Below, one piece after another: positions 17,153 to 26,891 of a DNA stretch of 64,000 bases. Location: NCBI GenBank assembly GCA_025362395.1, contig JANYGK010000064.1, positions 38,869-102,868 of the forward strand, written 5' to 3'. Within the stretch, counting starts at the first letter, position 1. Every line of letters begins with the position of its first letter. This stretch comes from Bacteroidota bacterium (GTDB taxonomy: Bacteria > Bacteroidota > Bacteroidia > B-17B0 > Aurantibacillaceae). The notes beneath the pieces are model-generated. The model saw only the letters and a list, made by a program, of their open reading frames with translations. It ran no database searches and was not told where the DNA came from. The translations under genes were made by a program, and so were the position numbers.

Positions 17153-18802
17153 TTAATTTATTAAAATTTTTCCAAGTTGAGAATTTTTTTTCCCATCTTC
17201 TACATCTAATAGAATATCATTGCCTGCCATCATATTTTGGTTTGAATAAAAATACACTTTACGATCTTTTTCTGTAACAAGAATTTCCTTTTCTACTTTA
17301 TTGTTTTTAATCTTCATGTCAATTAATGAACTATTTCCTACACCACCTTTAACTACATTTGCAGGATCATATGTTTCCACTGGACCATACTCATTTTTTG
17401 AATTGTCTAAATAAATGACATGAAGATCATTACCTTTTAGCCCATAACAAAAATTTCTTTGTTTGTTTGCAAATCCGTAAAGAACACCACTACGCGATCC
17501 TGCAACAGTATTAAAACCTGAATAACGAGGTAATAAGTATTGATTTATCAACTTGCCGGATTTATCAAATTGCGTTATAAGTATATCCCTACAAATTGTA
17601 GTTACACCTCCACCCGGCATTCCGGGACCACCAATTTGTGGTATTAATATAGTAGAAGTGGGTTCTTTACCAAATAATAATTGCGTGATGCTATAGTAAT
17701 AATCTGTGCTTTCTAATAAGCCTTCATTTTCAATATATTGATCGGCACTATGAGTTTTTTCAATAAAACCGTAAGGCGATTTCACAGATGATATTTGCTT
17801 CGCTATGTTTGGTGTAAAATCATATTCGTTTTTGTTTTCAAAGACCAACTCAGTTATATTGAACTGAACATTAAAGGGTTTAACTTTTTGATTTTCTATA
17901 TTCGACGCTTTTGCTGCATTTATAGGGTATCTTAAAAAACCTGAAATAAAAATTTTATTTTCTCCGATTTTCATATAATCCAAAGAAAATAATTCATTCA
18001 CTGTCAGCCCCAAATTTTTGAGTTGAAATGTATTTGCTTTATTATCAAATACTGCAAATCCAAAATCAGTCATTTTTTGTGATGTTTTTTTGGTATAAGA
18101 AAAATACAAAATATCTTTAGTTGCGAAACATTTATTAATTACTATTTTTTCGGTTTCAGTTAATAGCTTTATGTCGAATTCCTTATGTTCTGTTTTTCCT
18201 GCTATAAGGTCTGTAACTTTGTATACATATATTTTTTTTAGCTTCGGACAATCAATTTCTATAATAATACTTTTTTTATCATCTGAACGGGAATAACTAA
18301 TGGCTGGTTTGGTATAGTTTATTAGATTCCAATAAAAACCATCTAATTGTATCTCAATGTCTTTAGAGCTAATTAATGATATAAACTTTGGATTAACATC
18401 TCCATTTTGATTCATTATTTTTACATTAATTTTCACTGATTTCTCTGACTCATTATATGAATTATAAAATATGATAAGCTGATTATTGTTTTCAAAACAA
18501 ACCGGGGGTGAGAATAAGGGATGCACAAGAGCTAATTTATCATCTTCACAAATTTTCAGATCTTTCTGATATTCTAAATTCAAAGTTCCTACATTATATT
18601 TCTCAATATAATAAACTGATTTTTCGCCTTTATCCTCAATGCCTAGTTCATAGACATATTCACTGTTAGCCGAAATCTTCCGGAAATTAAATGTTTGTAT
18701 TGCTTTTGGTCTTGCTTTAATATCAGCTATTACTTGAGCTTTTATTGATTGAGAAATTAATAGCAATGTAAAAAATGAAATTATTGCTTTAAAATATTGC
18801 AT
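17153..18802 (-). CDS. Secreted protein of unknown function, possible beta-propeller
   Basis: The 549-residue product starts with a signal peptide (cleavage near residue 22, SIKA-QVI). The remainder alternates short hydrophobic strands with polar turns (for example TDFGFAVFDNKANTFQLKNL, KIGENKIFISGFLRYPINAA), which suggests a beta-propeller or other all-beta fold. There is a glycine-rich loop (GGPGMPGGGV). It has no recognisable T9SS tail, lipobox or enzyme motif. It lies alone between the 16-17 kb hypotheticals and nrdA. Similar long secreted proteins of unknown role are common in Bacteroidota. Confidence 0.7.
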   Translation of the reverse strand: MQYFKAIISFFTLLLISQSIKAQVIADIKARPKAIQTFNFRKISANSEYVYELGIEDKGEKSVYYIEKYNVGTLNLEYQKDLKICEDDKLALVHPLFSPPVCFENNNQLIIFYNSYNESEKSVKINVKIMNQNGDVNPKFISLISSKDIEIQLDGFYWNLINYTKPAISYSRSDDKKSIIIEIDCPKLKKIYVYKVTDLIAGKTEHKEFDIKLLTETEKIVINKCFATKDILYFSYTKKTSQKMTDFGFAVFDNKANTFQLKNLGLTVNELFSLDYMKIGENKIFISGFLRYPINAAKASNIENQKVKPFNVQFNITELVFENKNEYDFTPNIAKQISSVKSPYGFIEKTHSADQYIENEGLLESTDYYYSITQLLFGKEPTSTILIPQIGGPGMPGGGVTTICRDILITQFDKSGKLINQYLLPRYSGFNTVAGSRSGVLYGFANKQRNFCYGLKGNDLHVIYLDNSKNEYGPVETYDPANVVKGGVGNSSLIDMKIKNNKVEKEILVTEKDRKVYFYSNQNMMAGNDILLDVEDGKKNSQLGKILIN

Positions 18803-18913
18803 AAGATTATGGGGTATATAATAATAATTTTATAAATATAGTATTTATGAAGAAATAAATCATAAAGTATTTACTTGTGTATAATACCTAATCAATTCAC
18901 TATTTATAGGTGT

Positions 18914-18948
18914 AAAAAAAGCCTCTCAAAAATATCTGAAAGGCCTTT
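18914..18948 (-). terminator. Terminator downstream of nrdA
   Basis: An imperfect stem AAAAGCCTCTCA / TGAAAGGCCTTTT with T-rich flanks lies about 90 bases after the nrdA stop on the minus strand. It has one mismatch but a clear U-tract in that direction. Confidence 0.55.
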
Positions 18949-18975
18949 TCTTAGGGTTAAACTTTATTTTCTTTA

Positions 18976-19025
18976 GTGTCGCTTCTCGATACAATTCTCC
19001 TTAGGTCGAATTACTCGAAGAGACA
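18976..19025. repeat. Dispersed inverted-repeat element, copy 1
   Basis: A 50-base element with imperfect inverted arms (GTGTCGCTTCTCGATACAAT on the left, TTACTCGAAGAGACAA on the right). The right arm ACTCGAAGAGACA recurs exactly at the end of copy 2 (24660-24703). Both copies sit just past a terminator hairpin, as REP-like elements often do. Confidence 0.5.
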
Positions 19026-19036
19026 ATTATGTTAGC

Positions 19037-21448
19037 TTAGGATCCACAAGCTTCGCAATCTTCCGGGTTATCTAAGCTACAGCTTAATTGAGCTTGTTGC
19101 TCATCAAACGTTAGTAACTGTGTTTGTCCGCGTTCTACTAATAAAGCATCTTCGTTACCTAATACCGGTACGGATAATGCAGCCTGATCTACCGTAAATT
19201 TAATAGCATCGGCAGCAGCTTTGGTACGTAAATAGTACATGCCTGTTTTTAATCCTTTTTTCCAGGCGTAGAAATGTGCCGAAGATAATTTAGCAAAGTT
19301 CGCATCCTGTATAAATAAGTTCAAGGATTGTGACTGGCAAATAAATGCGCCACGGTCAGCAGCCATATCAATAATGGTACGTTGTTTAATTTCCCAAACG
19401 GTTTTGTAAATGTCTTTGATGTTTTGTGGAATTTCAGGAATGCTTTGTACGGACCCGTTTGCACCGATAATTTTATTTTTCAACGCATCGTTCCACATAC
19501 CTAATTTTACTAAGTCGCGTAACAAGTGTTTGTTTACTACCGCAAACTCACCCGATAATACACGGCGGCTGTAAATGTTAGACGTATACGGTTCAAAGCA
19601 TTCGTTATTTCCTAATATTTGTGAAGTAGAGGCTGTTGGCATTGGCGCTACCAATAAAGAATTACGCACACCGTATTTTGCTACTTCTTCTTTTAAAATA
19701 TCCCATTCCCAACGCGGGCTTGGTGTTACGTTCCACATATCAAACTGCATAATGCCTTTTGATAACGGGGAACCCGGGTACGATTCGTATGCTCCGTCTT
19801 TAATAGCCAAATCTTTAGAAGCTGTCATTGCAGCGTAATAGATCGTTTCAAAAATTTCAGAATTTAATTTTTTCGCTTCTTCGCTTTCAAACGGGTAACG
19901 CATTAAAATAAACGCATCCGCCAAACCTTGTACGCCTAAGCCGATAGGGCGGTGACGCATGTTTGAGTTACGCGCTTCCGGAATCGGGTAGTAGTTACGG
20001 TCAATTACTTTATTTAAATTTTTAGTGATGATATAGGTTACATCAAATAAACGCTGGTGGTCAAACGTTCCTGTTTTTTCGTCCACAAAACGAGGTAAGG
20101 CAATCGATGCTAAATTACACACCGCTACTTCGTCAGGGCTTGTATATTCAACAATTTCCGTACATAAGTTAGAAGATTGAATAGTACCTAAATGGGTTTG
20201 GTTTGATTTTAAGTTACAGGCATCTTTAAATAACATGTAAGGGTTGCCGGTTTCAATTTGTGAATCGATAATGGCAGCCCATAATTCACGTGCTTTAACC
20301 ACTTTACGAAATTTGCCTTCTGCTTCATATTTTGTATATAACGCTTCAAATTCTGCACCGTGGCAAGTATACAGGCCCGGTGATTCGTTAGGGCACATTA
20401 AGCTCCAATCGCCTTCTGCTTCCACACGTTTCATAAACAAATCAGGAATCCATAAAGCCGTAAATAAATCACGGGCACGCATTTCTTCTTTCCCGTGGTT
20501 TTTACGAATGTCTAAAAACTCATAAATATCCGCATGCCAAGGCTCTAAATAAATAGCAATGGAACCCTTCCGTTTTCCACCGCCTTGGTCAACGTAACGT
20601 GCTGTTTCGTTAAACACTTTAAGCATTGGTAAAATACCGTTACTGGTACCGTTGGTTCCTTTAATATAAGAACCGGTTGCACGCACTTTATGTATTGCTA
20701 AACCAATACCTCCTGCACTTTGTGAAATGCGGGCACATTGTTTTAACGTATCATAAATCCCGTCAATACTGTCATCTTTAGCTTGTAATAAAAAACAAGA
20801 GCTCATTTGCGGCTTTGGCGTACCGGCATTAAACAACGTTGGCGTAGCATGTGTAAACCAACGCTCGCTCATTAAATTATACGTTTCAATGGCAGCGGTA
20901 ATATCTTCTTTATGGATACCGATAGACACGCGCATTAACATGTGCTGAGGGCGCTCTGTTACTTTACCGTAAGTTCTTAATAAGTAAGAACGCTCTAATG
21001 TTTTAAACCCAAAATAATCATACCCAAAATCCCTGTCATATATAATAGATGAATCTAATAACTGTGCATTCTTCGTTACAATTTCAAAAACGTCGTCGGC
21101 AATTAACGAAGCCCTTTGATTTGTTTTTGGATCTACATAATTATATAATATCTCAATTGTTTTCGAAAATGATTTAATAGTGTTTTTGTGTAAGTTGCTT
21201 ACTGCGATGCGCGATGCCAATTGCGCGTAATCAGGGTGCTTGGTCGTTAAAGAGGCTGCCGTTTCAGCAGCTAAATTATCAAGATCAACCGTGCTTACGC
21301 CATCGTACACGCCGTCAATTACTTTTTTCGCTACTTGTATCGGGTCCACAAAGCTTGGATCTAAGCCGTAGCTGAGTTTTTGAACGCGCGCTGTGATCTT
21401 ATCGAATTTCACAGTCTCTTGAGTGCCATCTCTTTTTATTACAAACAT
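19037..21448 (-). CDS. nrdA: Ribonucleoside-diphosphate reductase, alpha subunit (class Ia)
   Basis: The product is 803 residues from the ATG at 21448 ([11 protein letters not shown]); a TTG six bases upstream would add two residues. Domains: N-terminal ATP-cone (about 1-90), then the ten-stranded barrel with its disulfide cysteine in MSSCFLLQ (C218), NLCTEIVE, and the [20 protein letters not shown] finger, and a C-terminal EDCEACGS tail whose CxxC is reduced by thioredoxin or glutaredoxin. It reduces ribonucleoside diphosphates to deoxyribonucleotides with NrdB. The ATP-cone indicates overall dATP control. nrdB lies upstream on the same strand with a 285-base gap. All catalytic motifs are intact. 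Confidence 0.96.
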   Translation of the reverse strand: MFVIKRDGTQETVKFDKITARVQKLSYGLDPSFVDPIQVAKKVIDGVYDGVSTVDLDNLAAETAASLTTKHPDYAQLASRIAVSNLHKNTIKSFSKTIEILYNYVDPKTNQRASLIADDVFEIVTKNAQLLDSSIIYDRDFGYDYFGFKTLERSYLLRTYGKVTERPQHMLMRVSIGIHKEDITAAIETYNLMSERWFTHATPTLFNAGTPKPQMSSCFLLQAKDDSIDGIYDTLKQCARISQSAGGIGLAIHKVRATGSYIKGTNGTSNGILPMLKVFNETARYVDQGGGKRKGSIAIYLEPWHADIYEFLDIRKNHGKEEMRARDLFTALWIPDLFMKRVEAEGDWSLMCPNESPGLYTCHGAEFEALYTKYEAEGKFRKVVKARELWAAIIDSQIETGNPYMLFKDACNLKSNQTHLGTIQSSNLCTEIVEYTSPDEVAVCNLASIALPRFVDEKTGTFDHQRLFDVTYIITKNLNKVIDRNYYPIPEARNSNMRHRPIGLGVQGLADAFILMRYPFESEEAKKLNSEIFETIYYAAMTASKDLAIKDGAYESYPGSPLSKGIMQFDMWNVTPSPRWEWDILKEEVAKYGVRNSLLVAPMPTASTSQILGNNECFEPYTSNIYSRRVLSGEFAVVNKHLLRDLVKLGMWNDALKNKIIGANGSVQSIPEIPQNIKDIYKTVWEIKQRTIIDMAADRGAFICQSQSLNLFIQDANFAKLSSAHFYAWKKGLKTGMYYLRTKAAADAIKFTVDQAALSVPVLGNEDALLVERGQTQLLTFDEQQAQLSCSLDNPEDCEACGS

Positions 21449-21627
21449 TGCCAAGTGGGTTTAAGGGTTTTTATTAGTTTTTGAGTATCGGTTTTGTTAC
21501 AACAAGTTATAACTATAATTTTCTTTTTTTTATTTGCCGCCCTTTCGTTTTCAACAAAGTAGCGGTTAATTAATTTTTTCTTTTTAAATCAGCCCTTGCA
21601 GGGGCATCTTTAAAATTTAACAGTTTC

Positions 21628-21637
21628 GATACGTATC
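21628..21637. promoter_or_regulatory. Palindrome in the nrdB-nrdA gap
   Basis: GATACGTATC is a perfect 10-base palindrome between the two reductase genes; the half-site AGATACG recurs near 21700. The gap otherwise holds a GCCC-TTGCA-GGGGC mini-hairpin (21593-21606) and no gene. I see no match to the usual NrdR box pair, so this is only a candidate operator. Confidence 0.25.
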
Positions 21638-21733
21638 TTTTAGAGGCTAGCATTCCCGTACAAGATTTACACCTTGTTAAATGATTTTCAGCGAGATACG
21701 AATCCGGAATTTTAACCGACGAAAAACTTGGTT

Positions 21734-22705
21734 CTAAAAGTCTTCGTCTAAGTTAAACACATTATTTTCTTCTTTGTTGTTCATCACACCCGATTTTTGG
21801 TATTCAGCAACACGTTTTTCGAAGAAATTAGTTTTGCCCTGCAAGGAAATCATTTCCATAAAATCGAAAGGATTTACTGCATTGTAAAATTTATCACAGC
21901 CTAAAGCCAGCAATAAACGATCAGCACAAAATTCAATGTATTGGCACATAAGGTCAGCATTCATTCCTATTAAACGAACAGGAATAGCGTCCGACACAAA
22001 TTCTTTTTCAATAGTAACGGCATCAGTAATGATTTGCGTTACCCTTTCTTTTGATAATTTTTCTTGGATATGGTCTGCATATAACATACAGGCAAAATCG
22101 CAATGCAAGCCTTCATCACGCGAAATTAATTCGTTACTGAAGCTTAAGCCCGGCATTAAGCCGCGTTTTTTTAACCAGAAAATTGAGCAGAACGAGCCTG
22201 AAAAGAAAATCCCTTCAACGGCCGCAAATGCGATTAAACGCTCGGCAAATGTACCGTTGTTGATCCATGTTAAGGCCCAGTCTGCTTTTTTACCAACGCA
22301 GGGCACTGTTTCTACCGCGTGTAATAATTTATCCTTTTCAACAGGATCTTTGATATAGGTATCTATTAATAGAGAGTAAGTTTCGGAGTGGATATTTTCC
22401 ATCATTACCTGGAAGCCGTAAAAAAAACGGGCCTCCGGATATTGTACTTCGTTTAAAAAGTTGATCGCTAAATTTTCGTTTACAATCCCATCACTGGCAG
22501 CAAAAAATGCTAAAACGTGTTTCACAAAATGACGCTCGTTATCATTCAACTTATTATTCCAATCATTCATATCATTGGATAAGTCAATTTCTTCGGCAGT
22601 CCGGAAACTGGCTTCAGATTTTTTATAATATTCCCAAATGTCGTTATGCTTTATCGGGAAAATCACAAAGCGATCTTTGTTTTCTGCTAATATTGGTTCT
22701 ATCAT
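21734..22705 (-). CDS. nrdB: Ribonucleoside-diphosphate reductase, beta subunit (class Ia)
   Basis: The 323-residue protein carries the diiron ligands D72 and E103-x2-H106 in MENIHSETY, with Y110 in the position of the stable tyrosyl radical (E. coli D84, E115, H118, Y122; the spacing is identical). A second ligand set follows further on (EGIFFSGSF and [10 protein letters not shown]). The C-terminus VFNLDEDF is the tail that docks on NrdA. It makes the radical needed by NrdA. Presence of the tyrosine excludes the Mn/Fe class Ic type. Reading order is nrdB then nrdA on the minus strand. Confidence 0.96.
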   Translation of the reverse strand: MIEPILAENKDRFVIFPIKHNDIWEYYKKSEASFRTAEEIDLSNDMNDWNNKLNDNERHFVKHVLAFFAASDGIVNENLAINFLNEVQYPEARFFYGFQVMMENIHSETYSLLIDTYIKDPVEKDKLLHAVETVPCVGKKADWALTWINNGTFAERLIAFAAVEGIFFSGSFCSIFWLKKRGLMPGLSFSNELISRDEGLHCDFACMLYADHIQEKLSKERVTQIITDAVTIEKEFVSDAIPVRLIGMNADLMCQYIEFCADRLLLALGCDKFYNAVNPFDFMEMISLQGKTNFFEKRVAEYQKSGVMNNKEENNVFNLDEDF

Positions 22706-23130
22706 AGTTATTATATATTTAGATCTCTTACGTTAAAAAAAACTTTGGAGAATTATTTTAGTAATTGGTTTTACAAAGCTGGAAAAAAATGAGTGTTTTC
22801 TAACAAAATGAAATTAACATTAGGCTGTTGTTTTCCACAATTAAAAAATGTCATTACAGGTTTGTAAACCTTTAATCTCTTTATTGATAAGGCTTTCAAG
22901 ACATCATAAAAAAAAATGAAAAATAATTTGTTTTGAGTTTTGATTTCAGTTTCTTTTTATTAAGTAGAAGTAACAAAATTAAAACAAGCGGGTTGTTAAT
23001 GCTTGATTGACGTAAGATTTACCTTTTTTAAAAACCGGTATAAAGAGATAATACGGTGTGTTTTTAAAATAATGTGGAATACCGGCTTACTTTCATCTTA
23101 AAAAGAAATTAATCTTAACTATAAATCAAT
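22706..23130. other. 425-base divergent intergenic region
   Basis: This A/T-rich gap separates nrdB (minus) from the DUF4349 gene (plus) and must hold both promoters. The one clear structure is AGGTTT-GT-AAACCT at 22858-22871, a perfect inverted repeat that could be an operator. No ORF, tRNA, riboswitch or transposon remnant was seen. No full TTG/TAnnTTTG promoter pair was identified. Confidence 0.4.
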
Positions 23131-23988
23131 ATGACATCTATCAGAACAATAGTATTGACAGCCGCAATCATAAGTTTATCAGCCTGCAGTAACTCCAAAG
23201 CACCCGATATGAAAGAAAGCAGTGGAGGCAGTGCGTTGGAGTTTAACGTGAGTAATGAAACGGCGAACACCGGGGCTTTAAAGAAAGAACCCGGTAAAAC
23301 CATTGACGAAACCACCGAGCGAAAACTCATTAAAAAAGGAGAGATCAGTTTTGAAACCAAAAGCATTTCCTCTACCAAAGCCTTTATTGAAAAAAGGGTT
23401 AATATTTATAAAGGGTATATCTCCAACGAAAAAATAGAAAGCTACAGGACCAATCCTACCGAGGTTTTAACAATCCGTATACCCTGTATTTATTTTGATA
23501 CGCTTATTAGCAAAATAGGCCGGGAGGTAGGAGAGTTTGATTCCAAGAAAATTGATATTGATGATGTAACTGCCGAATTTGTTGATGTGGAAGCCCGCTT
23601 AAAAAATAAAAAACAATTGGAGGAGAAATATCAAGAATTGCTTAAAAAGGCTGCGAGTATGGAAGACATCTTGAAAATTGAAGCGGAAATATCAAGCATC
23701 CGTGAGGATATAGAATCTACCGAAGGCCGTTTGCGCTATTTGAGCAGCCAAGTGGGTTACAGTACGTTAATGATAACTTATTATCAAGAGAAACCGGAAT
23801 CCGGTTTTAATTTCGGCGGTAAAATGGGCGAGGCGCTTTCAAACGGAGGCACCGGTTTTTTATGGTTCCTGATTGTGATGGTTCAACTTTGGCCTTTGTG
23901 GATCATCGGCTTAGCGGTATGGTATAGTATTCTTAAAATAGTTAAGCATCAAAAACGAAAGGTTCGGGCTAAAAACCACACTCTATAG
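23131..23988 (+). CDS. DUF4349 lipoprotein
   Basis: The 285-residue product has a lipobox ending at C19 (ISLSAC). The DUF4349 region (about 65-260) starts with RKLIKKGEISFETKSISSTK and contains a helical hairpin (about 150-205, LKNKKQLEEKYQELLKKAAS and on) followed by VGYSTLMITYYQE. A membrane segment near 232-262 (LWFLIVMVQLWPLWIIGLAV) and a basic tail close it. The family is widespread and probably envelope-associated, but its role is not known. A lipid anchor together with a C-terminal membrane helix is usual for the family. Monocistronic. Confidence 0.85.
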   Translation: MTSIRTIVLTAAIISLSACSNSKAPDMKESSGGSALEFNVSNETANTGALKKEPGKTIDETTERKLIKKGEISFETKSISSTKAFIEKRVNIYKGYISNEKIESYRTNPTEVLTIRIPCIYFDTLISKIGREVGEFDSKKIDIDDVTAEFVDVEARLKNKKQLEEKYQELLKKAASMEDILKIEAEISSIREDIESTEGRLRYLSSQVGYSTLMITYYQEKPESGFNFGGKMGEALSNGGTGFLWFLIVMVQLWPLWIIGLAVWYSILKIVKHQKRKVRAKNHTL

Positions 23989-24029
23989 AACAATTTCAAC
24001 TTTAATAGCGAAAAATATCAAAAAAACAT

Positions 24030-24037
24030 TATTTTTG
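24030..24037 (+). promoter_or_regulatory. -7 promoter element (TATTTTTG) for the DUF5606 gene
   Basis: TATTTTTG matches TAnnTTTG and lies 26 bases before the ATG at 24064. No TTG is present at the expected -33 distance, so support is partial. Confidence 0.35.
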
Positions 24038-24063
24038 TTAACTCAAATTTTTAAAAGACACAC

Positions 24064-24591
24064 ATGATCGATTTAACAGGAATTATTGCTATTAGCGGCC
24101 AACCGGGATTATATAAAGTGGTTGCTCAGTCTAAAAATGGAATTATAGTAGAAAGCTTAACAGATAAAAAACGGACGTCTATCAGCTCAACCGCTAAAGT
24201 AAGCTCATTGGAAGACATCAGTATGTTTACAACAGGAGAAGACAAACCGGTTTCTGAGATCATGAAATCTATTTTTGATAAAGAAAAAGGCGGCCCTTCT
24301 ATTGATGCTAAAGCAGACGACAAAGCTGTAGCCGCTTATTTTGAATCAGTTTTACCTGAGTACGATAAAGAAAGAGTTTACACCAGTAACATGCGTAAAT
24401 TATTTACATGGTACAACGGGCTTCAGAGCACGGGCAACTTAAAAGAAAAAGAAGCTGCGAAAAGTGAAGAAGCCGGTGCCGATAAAAAAGCACCTGCTAA
24501 AAAAGCAGCAGCTACTAAAGATATGGCAAAAGCTAAAACAAGCACGGGTGTTAAGAAAACAACCGGTGTAAGAAAAACAGGGACAGCTTAA
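24064..24591 (+). CDS. DUF5606 domain protein
   Basis: The 175-residue product starts with DLTGIIAISGQPGLYKVVAQ, the signature opening of the DUF5606 family, followed by an SH3-like strand set (GIIVESLTDKKRTSIS). The last 55 residues are rich in Lys and Ala (KKAPAKKAAATKDMAKAKTS), like histone-type tails that bind nucleic acid. The family is conserved in Bacteroidota and its function is unknown. The combination of a small beta domain and a basic tail suggests an RNA or DNA contact, which is inference. A strong terminator follows 20 bases after the stop. Confidence 0.85.
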   Translation: MIDLTGIIAISGQPGLYKVVAQSKNGIIVESLTDKKRTSISSTAKVSSLEDISMFTTGEDKPVSEIMKSIFDKEKGGPSIDAKADDKAVAAYFESVLPEYDKERVYTSNMRKLFTWYNGLQSTGNLKEKEAAKSEEAGADKKAPAKKAAATKDMAKAKTSTGVKKTTGVRKTGTA

Positions 24592-24610
24592 TAATTTTGA
24601 TTTTATATTT

Positions 24611-24643
24611 AAAAGCTTGTCGATTCTTCGACAAGCTTTTTTT
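24611..24643 (+). terminator. Rho-independent terminator after the DUF5606 gene
   Basis: AAAAGCTTGTCGA-TTCT-TCGACAAGCTTTTTTTA forms a perfect stem of about 13 pairs with a tetraloop and a T-run. Confidence 0.92.
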
Positions 24644-24659
24644 ATTGTTATTTAATCTA

Positions 24660-24703
24660 TGTCAGTTCGATAAGAGGCAGATAAAAATCACTCGAAGAGA
24701 CAC
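24660..24703. repeat. Dispersed inverted-repeat element, copy 2
   Basis: A 44-base element with left arm TGTCAGTTCGA and right arm CACTCGAAGAGACAC. The right arm matches that of copy 1 (18976-19025) over 13 bases. It lies directly after a terminator, as does copy 1. Confidence 0.5.
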
Positions 24704-24824
24704 ATAATTTAAAACGGATAGTATTAAAATAGGAATACCATAAAAACAATCATCCTCTTTTCCTGTTTTACTTTTAAAATACTAATTTCACATCTAATAT
24801 TTACCTGATCATACTCTTACTATT

Positions 24825-26516
24825 ATGCAACGTCATTATTTATCTTCCGACTTTAAAATACAAACCTGGGACGACCTTAAGCCCCTTTTAGAAGAATTAA
24901 AAAACAGAACGCTGAACTCTGCCGCTGATTTAAAACAATGGATGAAAGACCACAGTGAAGTAGAAGCAGTAATTAGCGAAGACGGTGCCTGGCGCTACAT
25001 TAAGATGACCTGTGATACACAGGATGAAAAATTACAGAACGGTTTTAATTTTTTTGTCACAGAAATTGAACCTCATATTTCTCCATACGGTAACGATCTT
25101 AATAAAAAACTGATCGATTGTAAATATGTAGACGAACTGGAAAAGGATATGTACTTTGTATATGTGCGCGGCGTAAAGAAAAGTATTGAACTGTACCGTG
25201 AAGAAAATATCGCCTTAAATACAGAGCTGCGTCAAAAAGAGCAGGAGTTCGGCACTATATCTGCCGCACAAACCATTACACATAGCGGGGAAGAAATGAC
25301 CATGCAAAAAGCGGCTACTTATTTTAAAAATAATGACCGCGCTTTGCGTGAAAAAATATATTATCAAATTCAGGATAGAAAAGGTGTGGATGAAACAAAG
25401 CTTAACGACTTATATACTGAATTAATTATGCTGCGCAACAAAGTAGCTGTGAATACAGGCTTTAGTAACTACAGGGATTATAAGCATGAAGAGTTGGGCA
25501 GATTTGATTATAAAGTAAAAGACTGTTATGATTTTCAGGATGCCATTCAAAAACACATTGTACCCTTAGTAAGCGAAAATGAAAAAGCGCGTAAAAGGGT
25601 ATTAAACCTTGATGTTTACAGGCCATGGGATAAAGAAGTAGATGTGGACGGTAAGACACCGTTAAAACCTTTTACAACAGGCGCCGACCTTACCGCAAAA
25701 ACGATTGAATGCTTTAATGAGGTTGATCCTTATTTTGCAGAGTGCATCAGCACCATGCGTGATATGAAGCGTCTCGACCTCGAATCGCGCATTGGCAAAG
25801 CACCCGGAGGGTATAATTATCCTTTAATGGAAACCGATGTGCCGTTTATTTTTATGAATGCCGTTGGTTTGCACCGCGATATGGTAACCATGGTGCATGA
25901 AGGCGGACATGCAGTACATGCTTTTTTAGCAGCTAATTTAGAGCTGACAGAATTTAAAAGTACGCCAAGTGAAGTGGCCGAGCTGGCCAGTATGAGTATG
26001 GAGCTGATCAGCATGGAACACTGGCATTCGTTTTTTGAAAATAAAGAGGATTTAAAACGTGCTAAAAAAGAACAACTGGACAGTGTATTAAAAGGCTTGC
26101 CATGGATCGCGTCTATCGATAAATTTCAGCATTGGATCTATACACATCCTAAACATACAGTACCGGAACGTTATGATGCGTGGATGGCTATCAGTAAAGA
26201 TTTTGGAACAGGGGTAGTGGATTATACAGGTTTAGAAAATAATGTAAAACGCTCATGGCAAAGTCAGTTGCATTTATATGAAGTTCCCTTTTATTACATC
26301 GAGTATGGTATGGCGCAGCTTGGGGCTATTGCTATGTGGCGTAACTACAAACAAAATCCAAAACAGGCTTTACAAAATTATAAGAAAGCATTGGCGCTTG
26401 GTTATACAAAAACTATTCCTGAATTATATAAAGCCGCCGGTATTAAATTCGATTTTTCGCCAGATTACGTTAAGGAATTAGCTGATTTTGTGAAAGCGGA
26501 ATATGAGGCATTATAG
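24825..26516 (+). CDS. M3 family oligoendopeptidase
   Basis: The 563-residue protein carries the zinc motif H358-E-G-G-H362 (MVHEGGHAVHAF), with the third ligand expected in the following TPSEVAELASMSMELI segment, as in oligoendopeptidase F. The rest is helical, which fits the enclosed channel of M3 enzymes. No signal peptide, so it works in the cytoplasm, cutting short peptides. Length fits the family (about 560-600). It stands alone. The nuclease remnant begins 70 bases downstream. All visible catalytic residues are intact. Confidence 0.92.
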   Translation: MQRHYLSSDFKIQTWDDLKPLLEELKNRTLNSAADLKQWMKDHSEVEAVISEDGAWRYIKMTCDTQDEKLQNGFNFFVTEIEPHISPYGNDLNKKLIDCKYVDELEKDMYFVYVRGVKKSIELYREENIALNTELRQKEQEFGTISAAQTITHSGEEMTMQKAATYFKNNDRALREKIYYQIQDRKGVDETKLNDLYTELIMLRNKVAVNTGFSNYRDYKHEELGRFDYKVKDCYDFQDAIQKHIVPLVSENEKARKRVLNLDVYRPWDKEVDVDGKTPLKPFTTGADLTAKTIECFNEVDPYFAECISTMRDMKRLDLESRIGKAPGGYNYPLMETDVPFIFMNAVGLHRDMVTMVHEGGHAVHAFLAANLELTEFKSTPSEVAELASMSMELISMEHWHSFFENKEDLKRAKKEQLDSVLKGLPWIASIDKFQHWIYTHPKHTVPERYDAWMAISKDFGTGVVDYTGLENNVKRSWQSQLHLYEVPFYYIEYGMAQLGAIAMWRNYKQNPKQALQNYKKALALGYTKTIPELYKAAGIKFDFSPDYVKELADFVKAEYEAL

Positions 26517-26523
26517 AGTTTGT

Positions 26524-26554
26524 TATTACGAGGAGGCATGTCGAAGCAATCTCC
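26524..26554. repeat. Left inverted-repeat arm flanking the GIY-YIG remnant
   Basis: The arm contains ACGAGGAGGCATGTCGAAGC followed by AATCTC. Its last 12 bases CGAAGCAATCTC match exactly the reverse complement of the right arm (26892-26920). Such sequences are common dispersed repeats in Bacteroidota. Confidence 0.6.
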
Positions 26555-26585
26555 TATTCAGTTATTTTTAAATTTCTATAATATA

Positions 26586-26882
26586 ATGACAATAGGCGGA
26601 GTCGTTTATATTTTGATAAATCATGGCCACAGTACTTTATATACCAGTTTTGCTTCTAATATTGTTAAAAGACTATATGAGCATAGAAATGGTGCTTACA
26701 AAAAAGCTTTACGATTAAATATGCGCTTAATAAATTAGTTTACTACGAAGTTTTTTTAAGAGTAGAAGATGCCTGCGCGAGAGAAAAGCAAATTAATGGA
26801 GGTAGAGATTAAAAAAAGAAAATCTTATTATTCTATTAATTCTAATTGGAATGATTTGTCAAAAGAAGTGGGAATTGACTAA
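26586..26882 (+). pseudogene. GIY-YIG nuclease family protein, broken by two frameshifts
   Basis: Frame 1 from the ATG at 26586 encodes the nuclease opening (GGVVYILINH, LYTSFASNIVKRLYEHRNGA). At the A6 run 26700-26705 one A is missing. Restoring it gives SFTIKYALNKLVYYEVFLRV and EDACAREKQINGGRD, which ends at TAA 26810-26812. A second shift by one base near 26804-26815 restores IKKRKSYYSINSNWNDLSKE, with a natural stop at 26880-26882. Together the three frames make a complete small nuclease of about 97 residues of the UPF0213/YhbQ-like type. As it stands the gene is dead, or sequencing errors would have to occur twice. It is bracketed by inverted repeats, which suggests past mobility. Confidence 0.85.
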
Positions 26883-26891
26883 ATTTTGTTT

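Noticed and set aside
14764..18802. Prophage or integrative element
   Set aside because: ORF6N genes are phage-related, but there is no integrase, structural gene, tRNA target or direct repeat at the borders.
22706..23130. Possible riboswitch or NrdR box upstream of nrdB
   Set aside because: No cobalamin or other known riboswitch core and no pair of NrdR-like boxes could be found; only one short inverted repeat.
26520..26738. A 72-codon frame read as an intact small gene
   Set aside because: Only its last two thirds fit a GIY-YIG start; the rest of the domain continues in other frames, so this is the first fragment of a pseudogene.
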